In this document: one piece after another, positions 14,189-21,507 of the stretch
Layout: every line of letters starts with the position of its first letter
How positions within the stretch are numbered: position 1 is the first letter of the stretch
Origin: Candidatus Stahliibacteriota bacterium
GTDB lineage: Bacteria > Hydrothermota > Tepidihabitantia > B3-TA06
Length of the DNA: 43,680 bases
Direction of reading: 5' to 3'
NCBI GenBank assembly: GCA_004375895.1
Contig: SOJW01000041.1
Coordinates: forward strand, 1-43,680
Notes under the pieces: generated by a model
What the model was told of the DNA's origin: nothing
The model's database searches: none
Seen by the model: only the letters and a program-made list of their open reading frames with translations
Program-made: the position numbers and the translations under genes

Positions 14189-15132
14189 TTAGTAACGAAA
14201 TCGAATACAAACAAGCTAAGTTGACTCTGGATGATTTAGAGGGGGCCTTATTTGAATTAAAGCAAGAACTCTCAGAAAGCAACCCTGCATTATATGAATC
14301 ATTGGCCTTTCCTTACTTAAAGGACATTGAGAAACTAAGAAGAGAAATAGACGAATACACCGGCGTTTCTTTAGCTCAGACTGAAAAAGCCCCATTTTGG
14401 TTAAGGTTGATAGGCGAAGGGATACATTTCGGTGATACATCCGCAAAAATTATTGCAGAGTGGATTTCAAGAACAGTTGACGCATTCAAGTCCGCACTTT
14501 CTGAAACTAGCGAAATGGTGGATATACCGGATTTAAAATTTGCAGCCGTGGCTGACCGTAGCTTTGGTATCGGTTTCAAATTACCGGAATCACAACTTGA
14601 CCTTTTTGAAGGAAGGAATCTAGCCGAGGAAACACTTACTAAACTTTCACTAGCCGCAATTAGTTTAGCTTCGGATAACCCTGATGCTGAAATGGAACAG
14701 AACTTTCCTGATCCAAGAGAGAGAGAAATATTCTTGGAGAATGCACTAAATCTCATTCCCTCAAGACAATCGCCTGTGAAAGAGGTAGAACTTAGTGGTA
14801 GGTTGGTTCCAAAACTCAGAAGTGGGTTGAGACCCCATCTTGTTGCGGAGCTCAGGGAAAAAGGAGATTCAATCCTTGAGAAATTGAGCGAGTTGGTTGG
14901 GGAGAAGGAAGAAAAGGTTGTCCGCAGCGGTTGGTTGTTTAGGGTAAATTTTAAGAATAATCATTTTTGGTTAAAGGATTGTGGGGAACCCTTTCACTTC
15001 GAGACGGGCCTCGCGAGAAAAGTCAAAGAGGCTCTTGATCCAGACAAACAGCATCCGCATATAGCTGAGGTGAAAGGTATCCGTCGGAAAAATGTCATAG
15101 AGGTACTTTCGATTAGGCGATTAGAAGAATAA
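14185..15132 (+). CDS. Partner protein of the nucleotidyltransferase, putative antitoxin
   Basis: 315 residues, translationally coupled to the nucleotidyltransferase. The first about 60 residues (MISNEIEYKQAKLTLDDLEG through EKLRREIDEYTGV) resemble the helical N-terminal segment found ahead of the HTH in some HigA-type antitoxins, but no HTH follows here. The middle (PFWLRLIGEGIHFGDTSAKI, then helices) and the segment AAVADRSFGIGFKLPE look like a separate domain, and a charged C-terminal domain begins around residue 200. No membrane segments. It may neutralise or direct the nucleotidyltransferase. AT-rich, like its partner. Confidence 0.7.
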   Translation: MISNEIEYKQAKLTLDDLEGALFELKQELSESNPALYESLAFPYLKDIEKLRREIDEYTGVSLAQTEKAPFWLRLIGEGIHFGDTSAKIIAEWISRTVDAFKSALSETSEMVDIPDLKFAAVADRSFGIGFKLPESQLDLFEGRNLAEETLTKLSLAAISLASDNPDAEMEQNFPDPREREIFLENALNLIPSRQSPVKEVELSGRLVPKLRSGLRPHLVAELREKGDSILEKLSELVGEKEEKVVRSGWLFRVNFKNNHFWLKDCGEPFHFETGLARKVKEALDPDKQHPHIAEVKGIRRKNVIEVLSIRRLEE

Positions 15133-15243
15133 TTAGAACATAATCTACCTCCTTTCTCCAAAAACCATCAAAAACACTTCCCAAATACCCCGAAATTATC
15201 CCCTTTTTGACCAGCTTTTTCACCCCAGCCGTCCCCGCCCCAT

Positions 15244-15297
15244 CATTTTAAAATTTGCATTTTGAAATTTGATATTTGCATTCGCGACGCAGTCGCG
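15244..15297. repeat. AT-rich hairpin repeat, copy 2
   Basis: CATTTTAAAATTTGCATTTT... ATTTGCATT followed by a 6-bp hairpin (CGCGAC, loop GCA, GTCGCG). Same design as 8318-8380: an A/T stretch, then a GC hairpin with a 3-nt loop. Confidence 0.55.
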
Positions 15298-15310
15298 CCC
15301 CCTGTCCCAT

Positions 15311-15417
15311 TTTTGTCCATCTTTTGACCAGCTTCTGACCACCTTTTGTCCAGCTTTTACCTGTCTGTTTGTCCAACTTTTGTCCATCTTCTGACCACCT
15401 TTTGACCAGCTTTTGAC
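15311..15417. repeat. 11-bp tandem repeat array (TTTTGNCCANC)
   Basis: Nine or ten head-to-tail units: TTTTGTCCATC, TTTTGACCAGC, TTCTGACCACC, TTTTGTCCAGC, a degenerate pair at 15355-15377, then TTTTGTCCATC, TTCTGACCACC, TTTTGACCAGC and a partial unit. A lone unit sits at 15205-15215. The 11-bp period is close to one helical turn. The array abuts a gene relic that marks the right edge of the AT-rich island. Confidence 0.8.
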
Positions 15418-15459
15418 GATTCCTCAAACCCTCGCGCCTGGAGGGTTAAGCTCAAGTAG
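15415..15459 (+). pseudogene. 3' relic of a second copy of the propeller-like gene
   Basis: Encodes DDSSNPRAWRVKLK then TAG, which is almost the same as the last 14 codons of the gene at 11093-11692. It lies 9 bp from the stop of the intact 5'-nucleotidase and directly after the 11-bp array. Confidence 0.75.
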
Positions 15460-15468
15460 GAAAAATCC

Positions 15469-16941
15469 TTACTCTTCTCCTGAGCGTAACGTAATCGTCC
15501 CAATCTTCTCTATGTATCGCACCAGCAGGGAGTTAACGCCTGTGCCGGTGTCGTAGATGTTCTGTCCCTGCTTGAGTATCTCGTACCCGTCCCCGCCCGC
15601 GGCAAGGAAGTTGTTGGTGGCGATCTTGTAGGTCTTGGCAGGATCGAGCGGCTTCCCACCTATACTTATATCCATCGCCTTGCCTTCGACTTCCTTATAC
15701 TCGACCACGGCAAGATGCAGCGTGCCGCCGGAGTGTGGGCCAAGGGATACGTTGTAGTCCAGAAGCTCTTGCACCTGATCTGCAGTGAGTTCCATGGTAA
15801 CCAACGTGTTGGCGAAGGGCAGGACAGTGAGGATATCTTTCATGGTGATGTCTCCGGGAAGTATAGATGCCCTGACACCGCCCTGGTTGGTGAACGCGAT
15901 GTCGGTAGCGGTCTCCTCAAGCATAACTCTAGCTAAGAGGTCGCCCAAGGAGAGCACGTCCGTTCGGTCACCTTGAAGCCCAGGCACAAGTGCGATCTCG
16001 GTCTTGCCGATGGGTACGCCCAGCTGCTTGTTCAACTCCTCTCCCGCTTCGGCGATCCTTGCCGCCATATCCGGATCCTCGGCTATCTTCCCTGAGAGCA
16101 AAATAAGCTCGTATGAGTATCCCTTGAGGCTGCCCTTTTTGAGTTCTGCTTCCAATTTGCCAAGATAGACTGTTCTTGCCCCTGCCTGTACGATGAGGGA
16201 GTTTTTGATCTTCCTCGGCTCCTCGATGATCGTATGTGAGTGTCCTCCGACGATGAGGTCGATCTCAGGCACTCGCTCGGCCATTACAGAATCAGCGGTC
16301 CAGCCCCTGTGCGTCAGGGCTATCACGAAATCCCTCTCGCCGTACCCGAGCGAGTCAATCAAGGCAGCGATCACCGAATCCGCTGGAAGAAAGCCGAGTC
16401 CTTCAACGTTGGCCGGATGTGTGCCAATCGGGGTCGCTTCGGTGGTCAAGCCCACTAGGAGGATGCGTTCCTTGCCTGCCTTCTCCTCCACAAAGGTCTG
16501 GTAAGGCCTGCCGTATCCTTCAGCGACGTTTGCTGAAAGCACGGGAAACTCCGCGATCTCCACAAGCTCATCAAGATTGGGCTGGCCGAAGTCGAACTCG
16601 TGATTGCCCACAACCATGGCGTCGAGCTCCATCTCATTGAACAACTCGAAGTCCAGCTTCCCTTTGCTCATGTTTGATACAGGCGGCCCTTGCAGGGCGT
16701 CGCCCGCGTGAAGGAAGTAGATCGGGCGGTCATTTGTCTCGGCGTCTCCCCTCAATGAATCCACCAGGTACGCAACCCTTGCAAACCCACCGTAGGTTTT
16801 ACCGTCGCGGGCCTGGATCGCTTCGATCTGCCCGTGGGTGTCGTTGATGTGAAGTATTGTTAGCTTCTCTCCGGCAAAGAGGAAGGCAGGAAAAGCTACT
16901 ATCAAGGAGAGCACACCCAATCCCTTCAATAACCTGGACAT
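15469..16941 (-). CDS. Secreted 5'-nucleotidase / UshA-family phosphohydrolase
   Basis: 490 residues with a signal peptide (LGVLSLIVAFPAFLFAGE). The N-terminal calcineurin-like metallophosphatase has its full metal set: Asp34-x-His36 (HINDTHG), HAGDALQG, GNHEFDFG, LTHRGW and GGHSHT. The C-terminal 5_nucleotid_C substrate domain starts around 320 (FTNQGGVRASI, TNNFLAAGGDGYEIL). It releases phosphate from nucleotides or sugar phosphates outside the cytoplasm. AGGAGG precedes the ATG. A relic of a second copy is at 13204-13264. Confidence 0.94.
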   Translation of the reverse strand: MSRLLKGLGVLSLIVAFPAFLFAGEKLTILHINDTHGQIEAIQARDGKTYGGFARVAYLVDSLRGDAETNDRPIYFLHAGDALQGPPVSNMSKGKLDFELFNEMELDAMVVGNHEFDFGQPNLDELVEIAEFPVLSANVAEGYGRPYQTFVEEKAGKERILLVGLTTEATPIGTHPANVEGLGFLPADSVIAALIDSLGYGERDFVIALTHRGWTADSVMAERVPEIDLIVGGHSHTIIEEPRKIKNSLIVQAGARTVYLGKLEAELKKGSLKGYSYELILLSGKIAEDPDMAARIAEAGEELNKQLGVPIGKTEIALVPGLQGDRTDVLSLGDLLARVMLEETATDIAFTNQGGVRASILPGDITMKDILTVLPFANTLVTMELTADQVQELLDYNVSLGPHSGGTLHLAVVEYKEVEGKAMDISIGGKPLDPAKTYKIATNNFLAAGGDGYEILKQGQNIYDTGTGVNSLLVRYIEKIGTITLRSGEE

Positions 16942-17019
16942 CCGTCCTCCTATTCTGGACTGTTATCTCTTGCCTCCAAGGGGTGACGGTGCAGAAGCGA
17001 TGCTTTCCCCCGGAGGTTG

Positions 17020-17727
17020 CTAATCGATCAGCTTGAACGTTGCCGATATCTCGTACACTAAAGCCACTCGCGGCAATGGGTTCTTTCCTCCCATATCTTT
17101 TGCCGAAAAGTCCCAGCTCAAGTACGGGTCCCACACCGAAAGATATCCTGAATAGAGTTCCGAATAATTGGAGTCCAGAATCTCGCCTGCCTTCAAACCG
17201 TGAGCGGCTGACGCCTGCTCGGCCTTGGTTTTCGCGTCGGCCAATGCCATCTTCTGTAGCTCAGGCAGATAGACGCTCGGGTCTTTGACGAAGTAGTTAA
17301 CCGTGTAGGATGAGATCCTCGAGCCTTCGGATTCCGAGGAAGTCGCTGCAAGTACCACAAGTATATCGTCAACCTTGGAAAGATCGTCCACCGCGCAGTC
17401 CAGCCGGAGACCGTACACGTGTTCCAGCCGCTGCGATTCCCAGTTAAGCTCGGTGTAGATGTCTGCCGGGCCGCTCTGGATAAGGGGTTGATCTACTCCC
17501 GCCTTGCGTAACTCTTTTGTGATTTCTGCAGTCAGATCGTTTGCCTTTGCGATGACTTTCGACATATCACTTTCACGAATCTCGATTCTGAACTCCACGG
17601 TGGCCGCATCAGGCAGAACCAGAATGGAAGACTTACCGGTCACGTAAGCGGTGCTATCTGCGAGATATATCTGTGCCGCGGACAGCGCTGAAGCAAAGAA
17701 CAAAACGGCAAGGATTCTTCTCGCCAT
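17020..17727 (-). CDS. SIMPL-domain (DUF541) exported protein
   Basis: 235 residues starting at ATG 17727 (MARRILAVLFF), preceded by AAGGAGG; the longer frame upstream is not signal-like. Signal peptide, then a SIMPL domain: LVLPDAATVEFRIEIRES near the N-terminus, LTAEITKELRKAGVDQPLIQ in the middle, and KMALADAKTKAEQASAAHGL at the C-terminal half. SIMPL/BP26/OMP28 proteins are periplasmic or outer-membrane-associated with poorly known roles. It is the last of three adjacent SIMPL genes. Confidence 0.85.
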   Translation of the reverse strand: MARRILAVLFFASALSAAQIYLADSTAYVTGKSSILVLPDAATVEFRIEIRESDMSKVIAKANDLTAEITKELRKAGVDQPLIQSGPADIYTELNWESQRLEHVYGLRLDCAVDDLSKVDDILVVLAATSSESEGSRISSYTVNYFVKDPSVYLPELQKMALADAKTKAEQASAAHGLKAGEILDSNYSELYSGYLSVWDPYLSWDFSAKDMGGKNPLPRVALVYEISATFKLID

Positions 17728-17750
17728 CTTTAACCTCCTTTTGAGGATTC

Positions 17751-17778
17751 TTGCGGCGTTCTTAAAGGAACGCCGCAA
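17751..17778. other. Perfect 11-bp stem-loop between two SIMPL genes
   Basis: TTGCGGCGTTC pairs with GAACGCCGCAA around a 6-nt loop in the 60-bp gap between SIMPL genes. There is no U-run on the coding strand, so mRNA stability or processing is more likely than termination. Confidence 0.6.
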
Positions 17779-17787
17779 AGCTTAGAT

Positions 17788-18508
17788 CTATTCAACCAGT
17801 TCGTAAGTGGCTGTGATTTTGTATTCCATCAGTAGTCGTGGCAAAGCACTGTGCCCGCCGGTGTCTTCCACATTGTAGCCCCAGAGCCCGTAATAGATAT
17901 TATGATTCTTTACGCCCATTGAGATGCTGTAGCGTTCGTTCTCCCTGACGTCAACAAGCTCGCCTACAGTTTTTCCTTGAAGCTCAGCCAGTTGTTCGGC
18001 CTGTAAGCGGGCATTTTCTAAGGCCCTCTTGCGCAGCTCGGCCAGATAAGGGGCAGGGTCCTTTAAGGCATAGTTGATTACCGATGGCACGATATAGAGG
18101 TTCACCCCTTCGTAGTAAGTCATCGGCAAGACCTCCATTAACTTATCCATACGAGAGAGGTTATCCAGGAGTATAGAGAGTCTAATCGAGTAGGTGTTAT
18201 GAAGAAGAATCACCGTAATATGAATATCCAGCGGTTATGGAGGGTTGGAACGATTCAGTAAGTGGCTGTTTGATTCCAGCCTTGCGGAGTTTCCGGGTCA
18301 GCTCTGCCAGTAACCTGTTCGCTTTCTGGTATAGATCCGAAGCATCGCCTGAGTGTATCCGAGCCTCAAAGTGAACTGTAGCTGCATCGGGTAAGACCTG
18401 GAGCGAAGAATAACCGACGACAGATACGGCACTTCTGGTAGAGGGGATTTCTGTAGCCCCAATGGGCAAGACTGTGGCAAGTACCAAGAGTGGAAGAACC
18501 TTTTTCAC
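17788..18508 (-). pseudogene. SIMPL-domain gene broken by a frameshift
   Basis: Codons from ATG 18508 give a signal peptide (MKKVLPLLVLATVLPIGA) and the first SIMPL half (SSLQVLPDAATVHFEARI, LLAELTRKLRKAGIKQPL), then hit TAA at about 18197. The second half (NTYSIRLSILLDNLSRMDKL to the C-terminus) continues in another frame to 17788. Removing one base in the TTCTTCTTC run at about 18200-18209 restores a single protein of about 239 residues matching its neighbours. It may be a true mutation, a phase-variable tract or an assembly error. Confidence 0.8.
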
Positions 18509-18614
18509 GTTGCCTCCTTTGTGATTTCTTTATCTCTTGTCAAAAAACCCTAACCATCCAAGCCTACTCCCATCCCTTCTATTCCTGGGTCGATAACAAA
18601 CCAAGGGCTAATAC

Positions 18615-20000
18615 TCACTCCTCATCACGGGTTAGTTTATAGGTTGCCTGAAGTTCGTAACTTAGCCACATGCGCGGCAGTTTATTGTTCCCCTCGGCAA
18701 CATCCCACTCCCGGTAGTGCCCCCATGAATCGCCGGGCGTGATTCTAGCCTCATGCCACCCCTTGATCTCGCCGAGATTACCGCCGTAAAAACCGGCCGC
18801 CTCTTCTGCCCGGGTACGCGCATCCTTAAAGGCCATCTCTCGCAGTTTGGGCAGATAACTCTCCAGGTCCGTTACCTTGTACTCCACCCAGCCGATGAAA
18901 GCCTGCTTCCCCTCTTCAGGTTCCGACATCGATTCCACAACCCTTATGGCGCGGTCGACCCGGGACGGATCGTTTAAGGTAAGGTAGAGGTAATGGTCGA
19001 TTCGGAAGGTCGTTTCTGCACCATATGTTTCAGGGGTTATGTAATAAGTGTCATCAAGGGTGGCGAGGCTCTGGATGCCGTTCTTTTCAAGTGCTTCTCT
19101 GATCTCGGCGTAGAACCGGTTTGTCTTGGCAAAGAACTCAACGCTGTCTGTAATCGCGTCACGGACAATGAGATCAAAATGAAGGGAGACGGCATCCGGT
19201 ACCACCAGAAGGGAACTTTGTCCCTGCGCAGTGATGCTTGTTCGGTTAAAGGTCGTGGTGGAAACGAAATCCTCATCTTCAAAACCGGCATTAAAATCCT
19301 TTACTGAATCCGGTTGACCATAAGCCACTTGAAGGCCGTAGCCCAGCCACAGGGGGGAGAGCGGTTTGAGATCGTCTATACCTGGCCCGCCGGTATGATA
19401 CTTGGTGTGTCGACTCCACACCCAGGATGGATGCCGTTCCCTGGCGGCGAGCAGTTGCCCCACCTGCCGGCCTTCAGGCAAGACTGCTCCTTCTGCGTCC
19501 CTTCGCGCCTGAGCAAACGCCTGCTCCCGCAGTTCGGTGATATAGGGAGCCACGTCCGTCACCAAGAAGCGTATGTCGTTGCATGAGATGTGAAGAGAGC
19601 GATCTTTTGATGAAAGTTTTTGCAGTACGTCCACCGCTTTATCCACACGATGCGGTTCTGCCAGGAGAAAGAACCCGGGCGGATCGATTCTGTAACGCCT
19701 TTGTGAATCTTGATGATACGAAGTGATACTAATGGATCGGCCACACATGGCGCAAGGGTCGTCAAAACCTGCCTTTCGCAAAGCCTTTTCGATCTCCTTG
19801 ACGCGTTTGTTGGCGTTGGCAAGCAGTGCGGTGCCGGAGCTGTCAATCATCTCAATGTTAAACCGCAGCAGCACCGCATCCGGCATTGCCGGCATTGCCG
19901 AGGAGGCGTCAACCAGAACGAGATTATCTTCCAAGGATACCTGCGTATCCCCAAGCAGGAGCGCTGCGAAAAGCAGCAGGATAGCTGATGCCTTTTTCAT
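18615..20000 (-). CDS. Exported protein with two SIMPL domains
   Basis: 461 residues, twice the normal SIMPL length. Signal peptide MKKASAILLLFAALLLGD. Domain 1 (about 25-235) contains PDAVLLRFNIEMIDSS and RVKEIEKALRKAGFDDP; domain 2 (about 250-458) contains LLVVPDAVSLHFDLIVRD, FYAEIREALEKNGI and REMAFKDARTRAEEAAGFYG. The gene therefore looks like a head-to-tail fusion of the unit seen in the next two genes. It is followed by the frameshifted and the single-domain copies on the same strand. Function unknown. Confidence 0.83.
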   Translation of the reverse strand: MKKASAILLLFAALLLGDTQVSLEDNLVLVDASSAMPAMPDAVLLRFNIEMIDSSGTALLANANKRVKEIEKALRKAGFDDPCAMCGRSISITSYHQDSQRRYRIDPPGFFLLAEPHRVDKAVDVLQKLSSKDRSLHISCNDIRFLVTDVAPYITELREQAFAQARRDAEGAVLPEGRQVGQLLAARERHPSWVWSRHTKYHTGGPGIDDLKPLSPLWLGYGLQVAYGQPDSVKDFNAGFEDEDFVSTTTFNRTSITAQGQSSLLVVPDAVSLHFDLIVRDAITDSVEFFAKTNRFYAEIREALEKNGIQSLATLDDTYYITPETYGAETTFRIDHYLYLTLNDPSRVDRAIRVVESMSEPEEGKQAFIGWVEYKVTDLESYLPKLREMAFKDARTRAEEAAGFYGGNLGEIKGWHEARITPGDSWGHYREWDVAEGNNKLPRMWLSYELQATYKLTRDEE

Positions 20001-20024
20001 CTTGCCTCCTTTATGATGTTTTGC

Positions 20025-20471
20025 CTATCTTGCGGAGCGCTCTATGTGCTCCTTCCACTGTCTGTCCACCCAGGCCTCCCAGCCTTCGCGCTTGATGGCG
20101 GCAAAGTTCTCCAATGTCTTGAACTTTATGACTCCGGGATTTTCCGCAAGCATCTTGCATGGGAAGGCAGGGCAGTCGGCGCAGTGGGTAAGTCCCTTCG
20201 AGTGGCAGCAGGCGCGGATGGAGCAGCGGTCGCCAACCTCTCCCTCCTGCTGGCAGCCGGAGCAGATCGAGGTTCCTGCCAGTGCCGCTATCCCTTTGCG
20301 CACCTTCTCGCCGTTCTCTTTGCCCAAAAGCTTGGGGAAGCAGTCGAACTCTTCGAGCATTCGCCGCGTACCCTCGCTCCGGGCGCGGATTCTCCCTGAA
20401 AACCAGTCGCAGGTATGGCAGTAGGAGCCGCAGCAGGACAAGAACACCCGCTTTTCAGTCTCGTACTTCAT
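20025..20471 (-). CDS. DUF3795-like cysteine-rich protein
   Basis: 148 residues from ATG 20471 (MKYETEKRV), preceded by GAGGAGG. Cysteine clusters CCGSYCHTCDW, ICSGCQQEG and CSIRACCHSKGLTHCADCPAFPC match the DUF3795 pattern, which probably binds zinc or another metal. The C-terminus is helical and Trp-rich. Cytoplasmic, with no signal sequence. Its role is not known in any organism I can recall. Confidence 0.82.
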   Translation of the reverse strand: MKYETEKRVFLSCCGSYCHTCDWFSGRIRARSEGTRRMLEEFDCFPKLLGKENGEKVRKGIAALAGTSICSGCQQEGEVGDRCSIRACCHSKGLTHCADCPAFPCKMLAENPGVIKFKTLENFAAIKREGWEAWVDRQWKEHIERSAR

Positions 20472-20493
20472 GCATCCTCCTCTTGGACACAAA

Positions 20494-20521
20494 AGCATAC
20501 ATCCTTCCTCGCGCTTGTCAA
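20494..20521 (-). promoter_or_regulatory. Promoter of the DUF3795 gene
   Basis: TTGACA at 20521-20516, 16-bp spacer, TATGCT at 20499-20494; divergent from the DUF3800 promoter. Confidence 0.7.
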
Positions 20522-20537
20522 GTGAATGAGGGTAAGC

Positions 20538-20565
20538 TTGACATCGAGACCAACCGAGGTATATT
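20538..20565 (+). promoter_or_regulatory. Promoter of the DUF3800 gene, nearly leaderless
   Basis: TTGACA 20538-20543, 16-bp spacer, TATATT 20560-20565. The ATG is 13 bp beyond the -10 and has no Shine-Dalgarno, so the leader would be only about 7 nt. Confidence 0.65.
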
Positions 20566-20578
20566 TTACCGGTAACTT

Positions 20579-21388
20579 ATGGAAAGATACTGCTTGTATG
20601 TAGATGAGTCGGGTGATCATGTCTTTCGTGATACGGAATCTCTAGCTAAACCACCCCACAGGTTTTTAGCACTCATAGGATGTATGCTGAAGAGAGGAGA
20701 AGATTATGTGCAATTTAGTGATCGATTAGAAGCGCTGAAACGAGAGCACTTTAAAAAGGATGTAGATGATCCACACGAAACAATCATACTTCACAGAGAA
20801 GAAATAGTAAAGAAATCAGGGGAGTTTTGGAAGCTACGAAATGATGAGAAAAGAACAACTTGGGATGATGATTTCCTACGCTTCATAATCAATACGGATT
20901 TCAAGATCATATTATCCATTGTGGATAAATTAAGGCTTCAGCAAACGTATCCTGCCCCATGGCATCCTTACCACCTTGCATTTACGTATCTACTACAAAG
21001 ATACGTTTTCGAGTTGAACCATATCAACAGACAGGGTGATGTTATGGCTGAGAGCAGAGGAGGAACTGAGGACGAATTACTAAAGAAAGCATATCGGAAA
21101 GTATATGTACATGGTGATATAGCTAGGAACCCTGCTAAAGTTTACCAACAGGCTCTTACGAGTCGGGAAATAAAGCTGAAGAAGAAATTCAAAAATATTG
21201 CCGGACTTCAGTTAGCCGACTTGCTAGTTAACCCACTTAAAAAGTGGGTACTTATTCGAAAAGGGTTGATTGAGGAACCTGCTTCAGAGTTCGAGAAAAG
21301 ATTATGGGTAGTGGCTGAACCAAAGTTGAGGAGAAGTCCTTATGATGGGGGTATTGAGGGTTTCGGTTACGTAATTTTTCCAAAATAA
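20579..21388 (+). CDS. DUF3800-domain protein
   Basis: 269 residues. The hallmark YVDESGD at residues 7-13, the mid-chain acidic positions, and QLADLLVNPLKKW near residue 215 fit DUF3800, a predicted RNase H-like family often found beside mobile elements or defence genes. The gene is A+T-rich relative to its neighbours, stands alone, is nearly leaderless, and is followed by an insertion sequence. These points suggest recent acquisition. The nuclease role is inferred from family fold predictions only. Confidence 0.83.
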   Translation: MERYCLYVDESGDHVFRDTESLAKPPHRFLALIGCMLKRGEDYVQFSDRLEALKREHFKKDVDDPHETIILHREEIVKKSGEFWKLRNDEKRTTWDDDFLRFIINTDFKIILSIVDKLRLQQTYPAPWHPYHLAFTYLLQRYVFELNHINRQGDVMAESRGGTEDELLKKAYRKVYVHGDIARNPAKVYQQALTSREIKLKKKFKNIAGLQLADLLVNPLKKWVLIRKGLIEEPASEFEKRLWVVAEPKLRRSPYDGGIEGFGYVIFPK

Positions 21389-21392
21389 AAAT

Positions 21393-21420
21393 GGAGAGTG
21401 CCTCTTTCGAGCCACTCTCC
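21393..21420 (-). terminator. Hairpin at the 3' end of the DUF3800 gene
   Basis: GGAGAGTG pairs with CACTCTCC (8 bp, 12-nt loop). Read on the minus strand it runs into ATTTTTATTTT, so it would stop leftward transcription coming from the IS side. On the plus strand no U-run follows. Confidence 0.45.
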
Positions 21421-21507
21421 ACGCTAGTTCTACACGAACTATCCACCTCCGGAAATCCGGATTAACTTAAGTATAGCCGAAAAATTATTCTTGTCAAGTC
21501 CTCGCAT

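Noticed and set aside
15311-15417. CRISPR array
   Set aside because: Units are 11 bp, contiguous and without spacers; no cas genes in the window.
16950-17015. Terminator between the SIMPL gene and the 5'-nucleotidase
   Set aside because: CCTCC/GGAGG and GGGG/CCCC pairs exist, but the loop is long and there is no T-run; the GGAGG half is simply the ribosome site region.
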